This document shows positions 10,061 through 20,055 of a stretch of DNA of 64,000 nucleotides, in pieces (within the stretch, counting starts at the first letter, position 1; the number at the start of each line of letters is the position of its first letter). Under the pieces are notes generated by a model. It made no database searches and was not told the origin of the DNA. It was given only the letters and a program-made list of their open reading frames with translations. Source of the stretch: a bacterium. Lineage in GTDB: Bacteria > Bacteroidota > Ignavibacteria > Kapaibacteriales > UBA7675. The DNA lies in NCBI GenBank assembly GCA_030430495.1, contig JAUIKM010000003.1, positions 62,001-126,000 of the forward strand. The letters run 5' to 3'. The position numbers were made by a program, and so were the translations under genes.

Positions 10061-13000
10061 ATGAGCACACCACTACTGAACATCGACACGGTCGGCAATG
10101 TACTAACGCTGACGCTGGATGATCTCGGTAATGTCGCATACCTTGCTATCCAAAACGCCTTGCAGCTCAGCACCGACCTGGAGTTGACCAACTGCAGCCA
10201 GCCCGTTCCGGCGACCGCGAACGTGTTTACAATCGACGGCACGCTCCCTTCTTTTTTGGGCCAGGGGGACGCGTCGGTTCGTTTGTACCTGTATGAAGCG
10301 GCGACCGTGTTTTCAACGACGGAACGACATGCCATTGTACTGTTCACCACAATTCCGCCGGGGTTCACAGTTGCGGACTTGTTGGCGCCCTTCGGCGGCG
10401 CCGGCGGCGGCATGCCCATCGAAGCGGCGGCGCTGCAATCGCTGACCTTCGCGGTCGGCGATCCGTACCTCTTGTTTACAACGCTGCCGTACGAGTTCGG
10501 CTATTTTGTGAACCCGCCTTTTCCGCCGGCACAGGACGCGGGCTTGTCCACAGATGTCCAAAACTTTGTAGACAAGGTTAAACAGGAATTGGCGCAGGGC
10601 TATTCTTTTTTGGCGACGGCGCAACTGGCGACGAGCATCACAATCCCGATACCGCCGAATCCCCCACCCGATGCGGAAGAAATCACCATAGACATGTCAA
10701 CAGTGTTGACCGCTCTCAAACTGGGCGATCTGTGTGACACCGGATTCAGTATTACCGGCCAATTGTCGTTCAGCCAAAATTCACCGTTGTTGAAAATGCT
10801 GCATGAACTTCCGTCAAGCGCCCTGCCCAGCGGCATTCCTCTTGCACCGGAGCTGACAGCCGTAGGGATTGCCATTCAGCTGGGAGCCGGAATCGAACAG
10901 ATACCCTCGCTGGTTCTTGACGGGACACTGTCGCTGACGGCCACACCGTCCGACGTCGACATGCAGTTCAACCCTTACACGGAAGAAATCCAGGTCAAAT
11001 TTTCGCAGCTTCCCGAATTTGCCGATCTGGCGCACAAGTTTGATTCGGGGACTTCGCTCGACGACATTCTCGGCAACTCGTTGCCGGATGGTGTACTCGC
11101 CTCTTTGGGCACACTTGAGATAATAAGCCTGGACCTGACGATTGACGTTTATGGACTTACCGTCAGCGCATTGTCTTTCAGTATTGCAACTGAAAAACCA
11201 CTTCCGCTTTTTGACGGCATCAGCGTTCAACCGGCCCTGGTCGCTTCCTTTACAAACCCATTTGCCTCGTACTACGGCGCCGCAATCGATGTCGTCGGCA
11301 AGTGGTTTTGCAAGGGCGCAGCGCTCGACACAAATCTGGTGGTGCAGCGCGGCAGCGTTGCGACAGACGACAGTACAACTTTGACCGCCAGGTTGGCCCT
11401 GGGCGCCGGCGTAGATTTGAGCGCCGTTGCCGCGGCGCTCTTTCACAAACAAATCGCCGGGCTGCCGGCCCTGATTCTGTCGGACGTGGACGTTGTCGCA
11501 CAAAAGAACGGCAGCGGAACAAGCGCTTCCGAATCGGTCAACATGTCACTCGACGTCGCCGCCGGCTGGAGTCTTGACGGTATTGACATCGAAATTGACG
11601 ATCTCAATTTGTCCATTGGATTTGACAAGGCCGATGCAACAGCGATCTGGACATTGGGAGAAGCCGCCGCCCGGGGAACGCTGGAGATCGGCGCACTTGT
11701 GTTTAACCTGGATGCCGAATACGACGGGGACAGCCGGACCTGGACCTTTGCCGGCGGCACGATTCCGGCGGAAACGGTAAATCTGGGCGATTTGTTAACC
11801 GATATTACTCAGGCGCTCGACCTGGAAGCGCCCGCTGATTTTCTGGCCCAATTTCACTCCGTCGATGTCGACGGATGTTTTCTCGAGTATCAGTCGAGCA
11901 GCAGCGGCTCCGCCAGTTGGCGGATCGTTGTTTCGCTTGATCTAACATCCGTTGCTCAGTTTAACGGCATTGAGCTGGACGACCTGGTGATCAACTTCAG
12001 CCGCAACGGAACGGGTACGTCGTTCTCCTTTGATGCAAGCGCTCCCAGCCCGGCGACGCAGGGCGTCGATTCACTGACGACCTATCTGAGCCAATCGCTC
12101 GGCCTGACTGTTGACTTGCCGTCCGCGCTGACCGACAGCGGAATACAATTGAAGGGATTGAGCGCCGCATACAATGCGGCCACGGCAAACTACAGCTTTA
12201 CGGCCTATCTCAACTTTGGGCAGAATGCCTTGGTTCAGTTGGGCATCGACATCACAACACAAACACTGAATGGAACAAGCAGCAAAGAATACGAACTTGG
12301 CGGATCACTTGTATTCAACCCCGGCGGACCGAACGAATTTGTGTTCAAACTCGAGCTGGTTAAGTCCGGCGCTGTGAGCGATTTGATCGCCTCTTTCCAA
12401 TCCGACACAAACAGCGAAGGACTAAACCTCGACAAGCTGGTACAGGCGATCGTCCCTTCCGCCCCCGGGCTGGATGCCTTTGAAATCGAAATCAAAAATG
12501 CCCTCTTTGCGCACAGCGCGGCCAATGGCAGCACGCCGGCAAAATCCCTGTTCGCGGTGGACATGGGCGCACAGGTCAACCTGTCAAAACTCGGCGACCT
12601 TCCGCTGGTGGGCCAGGCGCTGACTGCCGCCGCCAGTCTGGACCTGGCTTTCCAGGTGAGTTACGCCACAGGCGTTTATGCCGCAAGTGAGTTGCAGTCA
12701 ATCAATCTGTTGTTAAACAATCCTTCATTTAAATTTCCGGAAGCGGCACTTACAGCCGAAAGCGTTTCACTCTCAACATCAATGCGCGTCAGCGGTCAGG
12801 AATTAATCGACATGACGGTTCCGGTTGCGGCTGACGACAGCGGCGCGCTCTCATCCACGGGTGCAAACTCCATCGGCAGCAACGATCCGAGGACTTCCAC
12901 AACCGGCGGCAGCCAGGGTGTTACCTGGTTTCCTTTAAACAAGACCTTCGGTCCTGTGCACATCAATCGCGTGGGCCTGGCTTTTGACAGTGCCGAAACA

Positions 13001-15088
13001 AGCCTGGTCGGCTATCTTGATGGCGCTATCGCAGTCGGCCCGCTGACTTTCGACCTGATCGGTCTGGATGTTAACATCCCGCTCACGGGGACCAACAAGT
13101 TTGATCCGACGTTCGGCATTCAAGGCCTGGGCCTCGATTATAACAACGGACCGGTAAACATCGGCGGGGCCTTGTTTAAGACGACTATCAATGGTGCAAG
13201 CGAGTTCGATGGATTTGTAACCATTGCAACCGAATCACTGGAAACAGGCGCGGTCGGTTCGTTCGCGCAGATGAACGACGGCCAGGATTCGCTCTTTGTC
13301 TATGCCGTATTGGGCGAACCGCTGGGCGGACCGGCTTTCTTTTTTGTCACCGGTCTGGCAGCGGGATTTGGCTACAACCGCACACTGCTGACCCCCGCCG
13401 TTTCACAGGTCCAGAGTTTTCCGCTTATAGCGGAGGCCATGAGTCCGTCGCCTCAACCGCCGAACGGCAGTGATCTGAGCGGTGTACGCGACTACGTGGC
13501 GCAGCAATTGCAGCTCATGCAGCAGGATATCGTTCCTGCGGCAGGCGAAAATTTCTTAGCCGCGGGAATTAAATTCACAACGTTTGAACTGGTCAATGGA
13601 TTTCTGCTGGCCGTTGTGCAGTTTGGCAATGAATTTCAGATTGACTTTCTGGGACTCGCCAATGCCTCGCTGCCGCCCGACAACAACAGCAACCCGATCG
13701 CCGAAACTCAAATGGCTGTGGTGGCACACTACGCGCCGGCCGAGGGCGCTATCTGGGTTCAGGGGCAATTAACTCCCAACTCTTTCATTCTGTCCAGAAA
13801 CTGTCACCTGACGGGTGGTTTCGCACTGGCCTGTTGGGACAGCGGGCCGCACGAGGGAGTATTCGTGCTGACCATCGGCGGTTATGCGAGTGGTTTTCAG
13901 GTTCCCGCCTGTTATCCGCAGGTTCCGCCAACGGGCTTTAACTGGCAGGTCAACGGCCAACTCAATGTTAAGGGCGGCGGGTACTTTGCGCTGCTGCCGC
14001 ATGCCATGATGGCCGGCGGCAGCTTAAACGCCGTATGGCAGAGCGGCGACGTAAAAGCCTGGTTCGTGATGGCCGCCAATTTCCTCATCGAATGGAAACC
14101 GCTCCACTACGAGGCGCAAATTCACGTTAACATGGGCGCTCAACTGACCATTCACTTCTTCGGCACGCATCATGTTTCGATTGACGCTTCTGCCGAGCTG
14201 GATGTCTGGGGACCACAGTTTGGCGGCCATGCGCGGATCAGCGTTGACGTTATTGGTATTCACTTTCATTTCAACATCGACTTCGGCGCATCTTCAACAG
14301 TGCCGCCGAATTTGTCGTGGAGTGAATTTCAGAGTTCTTTTTTACCGGCCGATAATCAGCAGTGGCTGGGAGTGAACATTCCGGGCGGGCTGATACGCAC
14401 AGTAAAAGGTACTCTGCCGGATGATTCGGTCGTGGATGTGTGGATTGTCAAACGCGATAAAATTCACTTAAACACAACTTCCGTCTTCCCGGTCAAGACG
14501 GTCGCATTCACACTTGACGGCGTCGCGGCAATGACGCCGTCAATTGAACCGGTGACTCCCGGCGTCGCACCGATGGACGTGGGCAGCATCGACACCTCGA
14601 CGCACAGCATAAACATAACAAAAGTAAGCAGCGGTCCGCCGTCCCCGCCGCCGGCCGGCATTACCGTCGAAAGCGAGCAGTTGAAACTGACTGCAAACAG
14701 CAGGAAGATTCCGAGCGCTCTGTGGGGGCACACACGCAGCAGGCCGCTCAACCCCGCCCCCGGTGAAGACGTACTGGACTCGGTTGCGGGATTCGGCATT
14801 GTTCCCACGAGGGAATCATACGACGATCCCGACGCATTCACGGTTGCCAGAAACACAATGGCGTACGAAACAACTCAGCAGAACGGCTATGAGTGGGTTG
14901 CGGGAACCGGTACGTTCCAGCCTGCAACACCAACATGGACGGCCATCGAAAATGCGATCCAGTCGACGCAGTCGCTTCGCACCGCCGCGCTGGACAAGAT
15001 GGGATTTACCGATTACAGGGAAAACTACAATCAGCCGATTAACCTTGACACACCCGAATTGCCGCAGTATGGAACACTGGGCAGTTGA
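10061..15088 (+). CDS. Giant beta-rich protein, probable DUF6603 family, fourth gene of the operon
   Basis: 1675 aa, among the largest genes here, without signal peptide or transmembrane helix. It is dominated by alternating hydrophobic/Asp-Gly-Thr beta strands. The part from about residue 960 (FGPVHINRVGLAFDSAE) through FFVTGLAAGFGYNR (about 1096) and the GGYFALLPHAMMAGG to VSIDASAELDVWGP region (about 1310-1400) looks like the DUF6603 domain of large bacterial and fungal proteins of unknown function, recalled from memory. The repetitive Leu-Asp-rich strands before it (about 200-950) may form an elongated beta solenoid or lipid-transfer-like groove. It starts 11 bp after the previous gene and its stop overlaps a possible TTG of the next, so the genes are tightly linked. 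Function unknown; an extracellular or cage-like structural role is inference. Confidence 0.82.
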   Translation: MSTPLLNIDTVGNVLTLTLDDLGNVAYLAIQNALQLSTDLELTNCSQPVPATANVFTIDGTLPSFLGQGDASVRLYLYEAATVFSTTERHAIVLFTTIPPGFTVADLLAPFGGAGGGMPIEAAALQSLTFAVGDPYLLFTTLPYEFGYFVNPPFPPAQDAGLSTDVQNFVDKVKQELAQGYSFLATAQLATSITIPIPPNPPPDAEEITIDMSTVLTALKLGDLCDTGFSITGQLSFSQNSPLLKMLHELPSSALPSGIPLAPELTAVGIAIQLGAGIEQIPSLVLDGTLSLTATPSDVDMQFNPYTEEIQVKFSQLPEFADLAHKFDSGTSLDDILGNSLPDGVLASLGTLEIISLDLTIDVYGLTVSALSFSIATEKPLPLFDGISVQPALVASFTNPFASYYGAAIDVVGKWFCKGAALDTNLVVQRGSVATDDSTTLTARLALGAGVDLSAVAAALFHKQIAGLPALILSDVDVVAQKNGSGTSASESVNMSLDVAAGWSLDGIDIEIDDLNLSIGFDKADATAIWTLGEAAARGTLEIGALVFNLDAEYDGDSRTWTFAGGTIPAETVNLGDLLTDITQALDLEAPADFLAQFHSVDVDGCFLEYQSSSSGSASWRIVVSLDLTSVAQFNGIELDDLVINFSRNGTGTSFSFDASAPSPATQGVDSLTTYLSQSLGLTVDLPSALTDSGIQLKGLSAAYNAATANYSFTAYLNFGQNALVQLGIDITTQTLNGTSSKEYELGGSLVFNPGGPNEFVFKLELVKSGAVSDLIASFQSDTNSEGLNLDKLVQAIVPSAPGLDAFEIEIKNALFAHSAANGSTPAKSLFAVDMGAQVNLSKLGDLPLVGQALTAAASLDLAFQVSYATGVYAASELQSINLLLNNPSFKFPEAALTAESVSLSTSMRVSGQELIDMTVPVAADDSGALSSTGANSIGSNDPRTSTTGGSQGVTWFPLNKTFGPVHINRVGLAFDSAETSLVGYLDGAIAVGPLTFDLIGLDVNIPLTGTNKFDPTFGIQGLGLDYNNGPVNIGGALFKTTINGASEFDGFVTIATESLETGAVGSFAQMNDGQDSLFVYAVLGEPLGGPAFFFVTGLAAGFGYNRTLLTPAVSQVQSFPLIAEAMSPSPQPPNGSDLSGVRDYVAQQLQLMQQDIVPAAGENFLAAGIKFTTFELVNGFLLAVVQFGNEFQIDFLGLANASLPPDNNSNPIAETQMAVVAHYAPAEGAIWVQGQLTPNSFILSRNCHLTGGFALACWDSGPHEGVFVLTIGGYASGFQVPACYPQVPPTGFNWQVNGQLNVKGGGYFALLPHAMMAGGSLNAVWQSGDVKAWFVMAANFLIEWKPLHYEAQIHVNMGAQLTIHFFGTHHVSIDASAELDVWGPQFGGHARISVDVIGIHFHFNIDFGASSTVPPNLSWSEFQSSFLPADNQQWLGVNIPGGLIRTVKGTLPDDSVVDVWIVKRDKIHLNTTSVFPVKTVAFTLDGVAAMTPSIEPVTPGVAPMDVGSIDTSTHSINITKVSSGPPSPPPAGITVESEQLKLTANSRKIPSALWGHTRSRPLNPAPGEDVLDSVAGFGIVPTRESYDDPDAFTVARNTMAYETTQQNGYEWVAGTGTFQPATPTWTAIENAIQSTQSLRTAALDKMGFTDYRENYNQPINLDTPELPQYGTLGS

Positions 15089-15114
15089 ACCTCCAAACCA
15101 GGCGAGAATTTAAC

Positions 15115-17178
15115 ATGGGCAGCACATCAACTCAAGCAGAAAAACCGACCGGCAACATCACATTTTCATCATTTAACGTGCCCGTGCTCGAAGATGGGTT
15201 ATACAAAATCGAAGTCGAGCATTTGTTTCAGGCCGCCAGCGGCAGCGCTGCGGCGACAGTACCGACGCAGACCCGCTATTTTGCGGCCCTCGGACCAAGG
15301 TACGCGCTCGATCCCAAAGAAATTGCCGTGCAATTCCCGCCTCCCGGAACGAACGGACGCTACTACAACATCCTGCCGCACATCATGTTTACCAGGGCGA
15401 TTTTACCCTGGGAGAGAAAGCTGGATTCCACAACTCCGGCGACGCCCTGGCTGACGCTGGTTTCCTGTACACACGATGAAATCACGGGATGGCAGGCTTC
15501 GACCGGAAATGGCGATGTCTTAACTATCCGCAGCGGCGCACTACAGGATGTGTGCCAGGATGCACAAACGAACAATATTATCTTTCCCGAGTTGACCGAC
15601 ATCACGCTCGTGCACGGCGAGTCGGCAACGGAAACTGTTAATTACATAGACATTCCCGAGCCGCTGCTGCAACTGATCCTGCCCGCAGAAAATGAGTTAC
15701 CGACACTGGCCAATGTCCGGCAGTCGACCGATCCGACGCCGGACGGAAGTGAAAACCCCAAATTTCCCGTGGTGATCTGCAACCGGTTGCCGCAACCCGG
15801 CCAGGAGAACACCATGTTGCTACTCTCCCTGGAAAACAGAACCGACGTGTACGCGCACCTCACTGCCGCCACGCCGTTGAGCGGCATTCCCACGCCGTCC
15901 GCCGCACCGAAATTGTATCGCTTTGCGGTGTTAAACAACTGGCGCTTTGCCTCGGTGACGCCCGACCTGACGTTTGAGCAGCTCTTACTCGATGCCAATG
16001 GCTTTGGCGGCACTACGACGGGGGCTTTGCGGCTTTCGTCGGTGGGCGATGTACATGCCGATCCCTTCCTGGAAAAGGGCTACGTGCCGCTGCAACATCA
16101 AAGCCGGCAGGGCAACACAATGATCAGTTGGTACCGCGGTCCGTTGTTGCCCGGCGCGGCGCCCATACCGCAGAGTCCACCCGCTCCATCGACCATCCGC
16201 TCGCCCGACAGCCTCGTGCGCGTGTACTCAGAAATCGGCATGTTTGACGTCACGTACGCCGCAGCCTGGAATATCGGCAGGAGTTTGATGCTGGAAAACA
16301 GGCGCGTATCGCAGGCGCTATTTGAATGGAAACGCGCCTGCGTCCAGGCGAACAAAGCCGACGTACCAGCACATCTGCCGCAACATCCACCAGTGCAGCC
16401 TCCGCTGCCCGACCTCGTCAAAGATTGGTTCATTGGGCTGTGCCGCCTGGAACAGGTTCCGTTTAACTATCTTGTGGCGGATGACAGGCTGCTGCCGCAG
16501 GAGTCGATTCGCTTTTTTACGGTCGATGTGCAATGGCTGCAATTGCTTGTGCGCGGGGCATTTGCCGTCGGCGATATCGCTTCCAGCGATGAGAGCATTG
16601 AAGACGCATTGTTTGATTTGCTGCCGGCGCCAACCGGTTTAAGCGGATTTCTGCTGCGTTCGCCGGTCGTAAGCGGCTGGCCGCACCTTCTGGTCAATGG
16701 ATTTGACGCAGAACCGCCGGCGGGAAACAATCCGCCGTTTGAAAGCGGCGCAACACCGTTGACGCAGTACCGCGCAAGGCCGGGCAAGGATACCTTGTTT
16801 TGTCTGTTCGCGGGTGCGATCGAAAGCGTCGAAATCTACCTGCATGCCGAGACCATCCATTTTGGGATAGACTACTACGCCGAAGATGCCGGCAACGGCA
16901 TTCCATCGACTTGTTATCTGAAGCTGTTGCGCGACGAGGAGGGCAACCCGATCCAACCAATGCCTTTGCCCTGCGGTGAAGACCGCACCACAGAGTTTGA
17001 CGTCGGCAAGTGGGTGCGGATTCCATTCCGAATTGCGGGCAGCGGCGTCGTGGATACGGCAACTCTGGAGCAACGCCTGACAAGCGCACTGACGGGAGCA
17101 GATGTTACGCCGGCGGAGTTTGCCTACCAAATGGTGGAAGGCGTACCCAAAGTCAGATTTACCGCAGAGCAACCCTGA
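15115..17178 (+). CDS. Large protein of unknown function, fifth gene of the giant operon
   Basis: About 687 aa from the ATG at 15115, which has an AGGCGAG element just upstream. An in-frame TTG at 15085 overlapping the previous stop would add ten residues. No signal peptide. The N-terminal 130 residues contain GPRYALDPKEIAVQFPPPG, then YNILPHIMFTR and LPWERK motifs, which look like a conserved domain core, followed by a Trp-rich stretch. No catalytic motif was recognised. It closes the run of five genes; 135 bp separate it from the downstream hydrolase, with no obvious terminator. Size, lack of export signal and packing suggest it is a component of the same assembly as the preceding four, but this is inference. 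Confidence 0.82.
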   Translation: MGSTSTQAEKPTGNITFSSFNVPVLEDGLYKIEVEHLFQAASGSAAATVPTQTRYFAALGPRYALDPKEIAVQFPPPGTNGRYYNILPHIMFTRAILPWERKLDSTTPATPWLTLVSCTHDEITGWQASTGNGDVLTIRSGALQDVCQDAQTNNIIFPELTDITLVHGESATETVNYIDIPEPLLQLILPAENELPTLANVRQSTDPTPDGSENPKFPVVICNRLPQPGQENTMLLLSLENRTDVYAHLTAATPLSGIPTPSAAPKLYRFAVLNNWRFASVTPDLTFEQLLLDANGFGGTTTGALRLSSVGDVHADPFLEKGYVPLQHQSRQGNTMISWYRGPLLPGAAPIPQSPPAPSTIRSPDSLVRVYSEIGMFDVTYAAAWNIGRSLMLENRRVSQALFEWKRACVQANKADVPAHLPQHPPVQPPLPDLVKDWFIGLCRLEQVPFNYLVADDRLLPQESIRFFTVDVQWLQLLVRGAFAVGDIASSDESIEDALFDLLPAPTGLSGFLLRSPVVSGWPHLLVNGFDAEPPAGNNPPFESGATPLTQYRARPGKDTLFCLFAGAIESVEIYLHAETIHFGIDYYAEDAGNGIPSTCYLKLLRDEEGNPIQPMPLPCGEDRTTEFDVGKWVRIPFRIAGSGVVDTATLEQRLTSALTGADVTPAEFAYQMVEGVPKVRFTAEQP

Positions 17179-17313
17179 ACCTGTTTTGATGCATACAGCC
17201 AAGACATTGCAATGCAAGCCGTCTGCGGTGAATGTCGGCTATGCCGATGACGCCGCTTGCCGTTGTACATGCGGTACACATTAGCATTTGGCGTACTGTC
17301 CGCGGAGAGTGTG

Positions 17314-17943
17314 ATGAAGTCAAACTGGTTTCTTATTCCGGGACTTGGCGCTACGGAGTTCATGTTCAAAGATTTGCGGGAAGCGTTGGAATTCTCGCTG
17401 ATATGCCCGGCCTGGCCGAAGTACCACGGTGAAACCGGCTACCGCGAACTTGCACAGCGCTTCATTCACGAATGTGGCATTCGCGAAGGCGACGTAGTCG
17501 GCGGCGCTTCACTCGGCGGGATGATCGCACTGGAAATCGCAAAGATCGTCAATGTCAGAGCCGTCGTTCTGCTCGGCAGTTGTACGGAGGCCGGCATGGT
17601 TCGACGCCCGTTGGTTGCGCTCTCCCCGCTTGCCGGACACCTGCCTGTTCGACTGCTGCAAACCATCATCGGAGTGGTTCCGCACCCGCTCTGCCGAATG
17701 TTCGCCGAATGTGATCCCGAGTTCATGCGCGCAATGGCGCTGCACATTAAACACTGGCAAGGAAATGAGCAGGTTTCCGCCCCGCTGTTTCAATTGCACG
17801 GCAAACGCGATTTGATGATCCGCCCCCCGAAAAAATGTGATTGTATTCTGCCGAAAGCCGGACACGTTCCAACAATGACGCACACACAAGACTGCGCCGA
17901 CTTCCTGAGGTCTGTTCACCGGCAGGTACAGGTACAGGCCTGA
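17314..17943 (+). CDS. Alpha/beta hydrolase fold protein
   Basis: About 209 aa from the ATG at 17314, preceded by GGAGAG four bases upstream; a frame-open extension to 17257 lacks a ribosome site. The protein begins MKSNWFLIPGLGATEF, matching the first strand and oxyanion-loop region of the family. It has the nucleophile elbow GGASLGG (Ser) and a late PKAGHVPTMTH segment supplying the catalytic His. It belongs to the alpha/beta hydrolase superfamily (esterase, thioesterase or lactonase range); substrate cannot be inferred. Small size implies little or no lid domain. It follows the giant operon in the same direction and may or may not be part of it. Confidence 0.8.
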   Translation: MKSNWFLIPGLGATEFMFKDLREALEFSLICPAWPKYHGETGYRELAQRFIHECGIREGDVVGGASLGGMIALEIAKIVNVRAVVLLGSCTEAGMVRRPLVALSPLAGHLPVRLLQTIIGVVPHPLCRMFAECDPEFMRAMALHIKHWQGNEQVSAPLFQLHGKRDLMIRPPKKCDCILPKAGHVPTMTHTQDCADFLRSVHRQVQVQA

Positions 17944-18132
17944 ACAATCTCGCCTGCCGGCTTTGAACAAAAGTTCTTCAATCCCGCCGACGCCGTACTT
18001 CCGACTCATTGACAAACAAGAAAAAAAGCAAGCCGGGGCGCAGACCAACGGCGAAGCGCTCCGCCAGGGAGTCAACCCACTACCCGCGATTTGTCCAACA
18101 CCCGGCAAAAAAGTATTAAACAAGACATATCA

Positions 18133-19668
18133 TCATCCGGTGCGTGCTTCGTTGTACTCGGCAAAGATTGCTTCCATCGGCCGCTTTTGCACGCGGCTCT
18201 CAAACCAGAACAATAGTTCGCGCAGACCCAGAAAATGCGACTCAGCCGGTGCGGCCGCAATGGCGCGAAGCTGATTGCACAGACGCAGGTAAACCGCCTC
18301 CCTGTCGCGCTCCGTAACCGCGCCGACCAGTTGTTTAAGTTCACCAATAAATACCTTTTCAAATTCGAGGCTGGGGCGTTTGCGTTTAAAGTAGTCGTGA
18401 ATTTTTCTGAGAAACATCTCCAGCGAGGCGTGGCTGCCCAGGCAAAAGTGGTTAATGGCAAACAGAACCTGAGCCATCAATTGAATATCCTGGCGGCTCT
18501 CCGTTTCGTATTCGTGAATAATTTTGAGAATCCATTTCAGCGACTCGTTGTACTCTTCGCGGATAAAATAAATGGCGGCGATATTGTAGCTGATGGCGAG
18601 TTTGCGCGAGACGGCAAGGTAGTCGTCAAACTTCTTCAGGCCCTGTTCTATTGCCGGAATGTCTTCGACAATTTCATCAAGACTGCGACTGTTAAGCGCA
18701 CTCAGGAGGTTGATGTGAGTCTCGCTCTGGAATTTTTCGACATCCTGCGTAAGGTTGCCGGGTTTGAGCGCCCGTATTTTTGCTAGCGTGGTGTTCAACA
18801 GTTGTTTGTCGATGGGATCACAGAGCAGGCAGGAGTTGGCCAGGTTTGCCAGCGCCTTGAGCAGCCCCAGGAAGTTGTCGCGTTTGCGCTCGGGATGTTC
18901 CTCCAACAGTTTAACAAGTTTAAGCCTGAATTTACAGGCTTCCTCATTGCGATTGAGCAGTCGGTGATAACGGGCGTGAATGGCGCAGAAGTACACGCGA
19001 CAGTCAAGCGTAATGGCCATCGATTCGTCGCGCAGCAGTGGCGACTGAATGAAAATCTGCATCTCGGCGATATCCTCCGGGCGGCGCTGCTTATAAAAAA
19101 AGCGCGAGTACAGAAGCATGCGGTCGTATAGCATCTGATAGCGATGCTCGCGTTCCAGCGCCGTCAGGCTGGCCTCGGACGCCTCAAGCGAATTGTTGAC
19201 CTTCTCGGCCACGCCGCGCTCCTGTTTGTGTTGCAGGATCCGGCGTTGTTTAATCCTGATCTCCAGGATTGCGGTGTGATATTCGATCTCCTCCGCCAGC
19301 TTGAGCGTGTTGCGCAGGAGTTTCCTGGACTGGGCCAGGAGCCCTTTTTCAATCAGACATTCCGCATTGGCGATCTGGATGTCGATGACCTCGTGCTGCG
19401 TCGCACCGGCGCGACGGATGCGCAAACTCTCGAGGATTGCCTCGTACAGCCGCAGCTTGTGCTGGGCAAAGTTTCCCACCTTGTAGCGCCCGGACAGTCG
19501 CTTGCGAATGGCGGCTTCGTCGTATGTCTTTTGCGTGCCGATCAGGTTAAAGAGCTCGACGGGCAAACCTTCGATGCCGCGTTTGCGCAGGAACACCTTC
19601 AGGTAGATTTTATCGTGTTTTGACAGGGACAAGATCAGCTGATGCAGCTCGGAACTGGGGTTCTTCAT
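18133..19668 (-). CDS. Helical-repeat (TPR-like) protein of Bacteroidota type
   Basis: About 511 aa from the ATG at 19668; the frame is open up to 19734 but the upstream part looks non-coding. The start KNPSSELHQLILSLSKHDKI, with KIYLKVFLRKRG next, resembles a family of uncharacterised Bacteroidota proteins beginning with a LIKSLTKSEKRYFK-like segment. Nearly the whole protein is amphipathic helix with the spacing of degenerate TPR or SEL1-like repeats (for example IQIANAECLIEKGLLAQSRK and the AISYNIAAIYF stretch). It is probably cytoplasmic, a protein-binding scaffold. It stands alone on the minus strand between plus-strand genes, so it is likely monocistronic. Its partner is unknown. Confidence 0.8.
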   Translation of the reverse strand: MKNPSSELHQLILSLSKHDKIYLKVFLRKRGIEGLPVELFNLIGTQKTYDEAAIRKRLSGRYKVGNFAQHKLRLYEAILESLRIRRAGATQHEVIDIQIANAECLIEKGLLAQSRKLLRNTLKLAEEIEYHTAILEIRIKQRRILQHKQERGVAEKVNNSLEASEASLTALEREHRYQMLYDRMLLYSRFFYKQRRPEDIAEMQIFIQSPLLRDESMAITLDCRVYFCAIHARYHRLLNRNEEACKFRLKLVKLLEEHPERKRDNFLGLLKALANLANSCLLCDPIDKQLLNTTLAKIRALKPGNLTQDVEKFQSETHINLLSALNSRSLDEIVEDIPAIEQGLKKFDDYLAVSRKLAISYNIAAIYFIREEYNESLKWILKIIHEYETESRQDIQLMAQVLFAINHFCLGSHASLEMFLRKIHDYFKRKRPSLEFEKVFIGELKQLVGAVTERDREAVYLRLCNQLRAIAAAPAESHFLGLRELLFWFESRVQKRPMEAIFAEYNEARTG

Positions 19669-20055
19669 GTGTGGGCGCCGCCAAATTCTGGTTAAAAAAA
19701 GCCGGGCTCCGCTCCGGCACAAGCTCTTAACCACGGAATATATTCTGCGATGTTGCGATGTTACATCTACGTAATGCTGTCCATGAGATTGAATTTACCG
19801 AATCGAAACGTTTTCACCGATTCTGTACTATTTCAGGCGATTCTGCGGACCAGGGCTCTCAGCGGAAAACGCGTCGCCTCCCCGGTATCAGACCACCGTC
19901 CGCCGCTCTTACCAATGTAATTTTAGCCGAATTTTGGTTTGTAAATGGCTGATGCATTCCGCTAGATTATCACCATCAACTCGTGGAAACGCGCCCATCC
20001 GGCGAGCCCAACGCCGGTCGGTTTCCGCTCATTTCTCATCCGGCCCAACAGACCC
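19669..20055. other. Divergent intergenic region
   Basis: 387 bp between the divergently oriented helical-repeat gene and the 134-aa gene. It is AT-richer than the flanks and presumably contains both promoters. I see no RNA gene, no terminator and no strong TAnnTTTG box; TAATTTTA near 19917 is a weak candidate for the plus-strand gene. Confidence 0.35.

Noticed and set aside
568-17178. Simple prophage interpretation of the giant operon
   Set aside because: The S74 domain suggests phage, but there is no integrase, portal, terminase, capsid, tube or sheath gene in the window.
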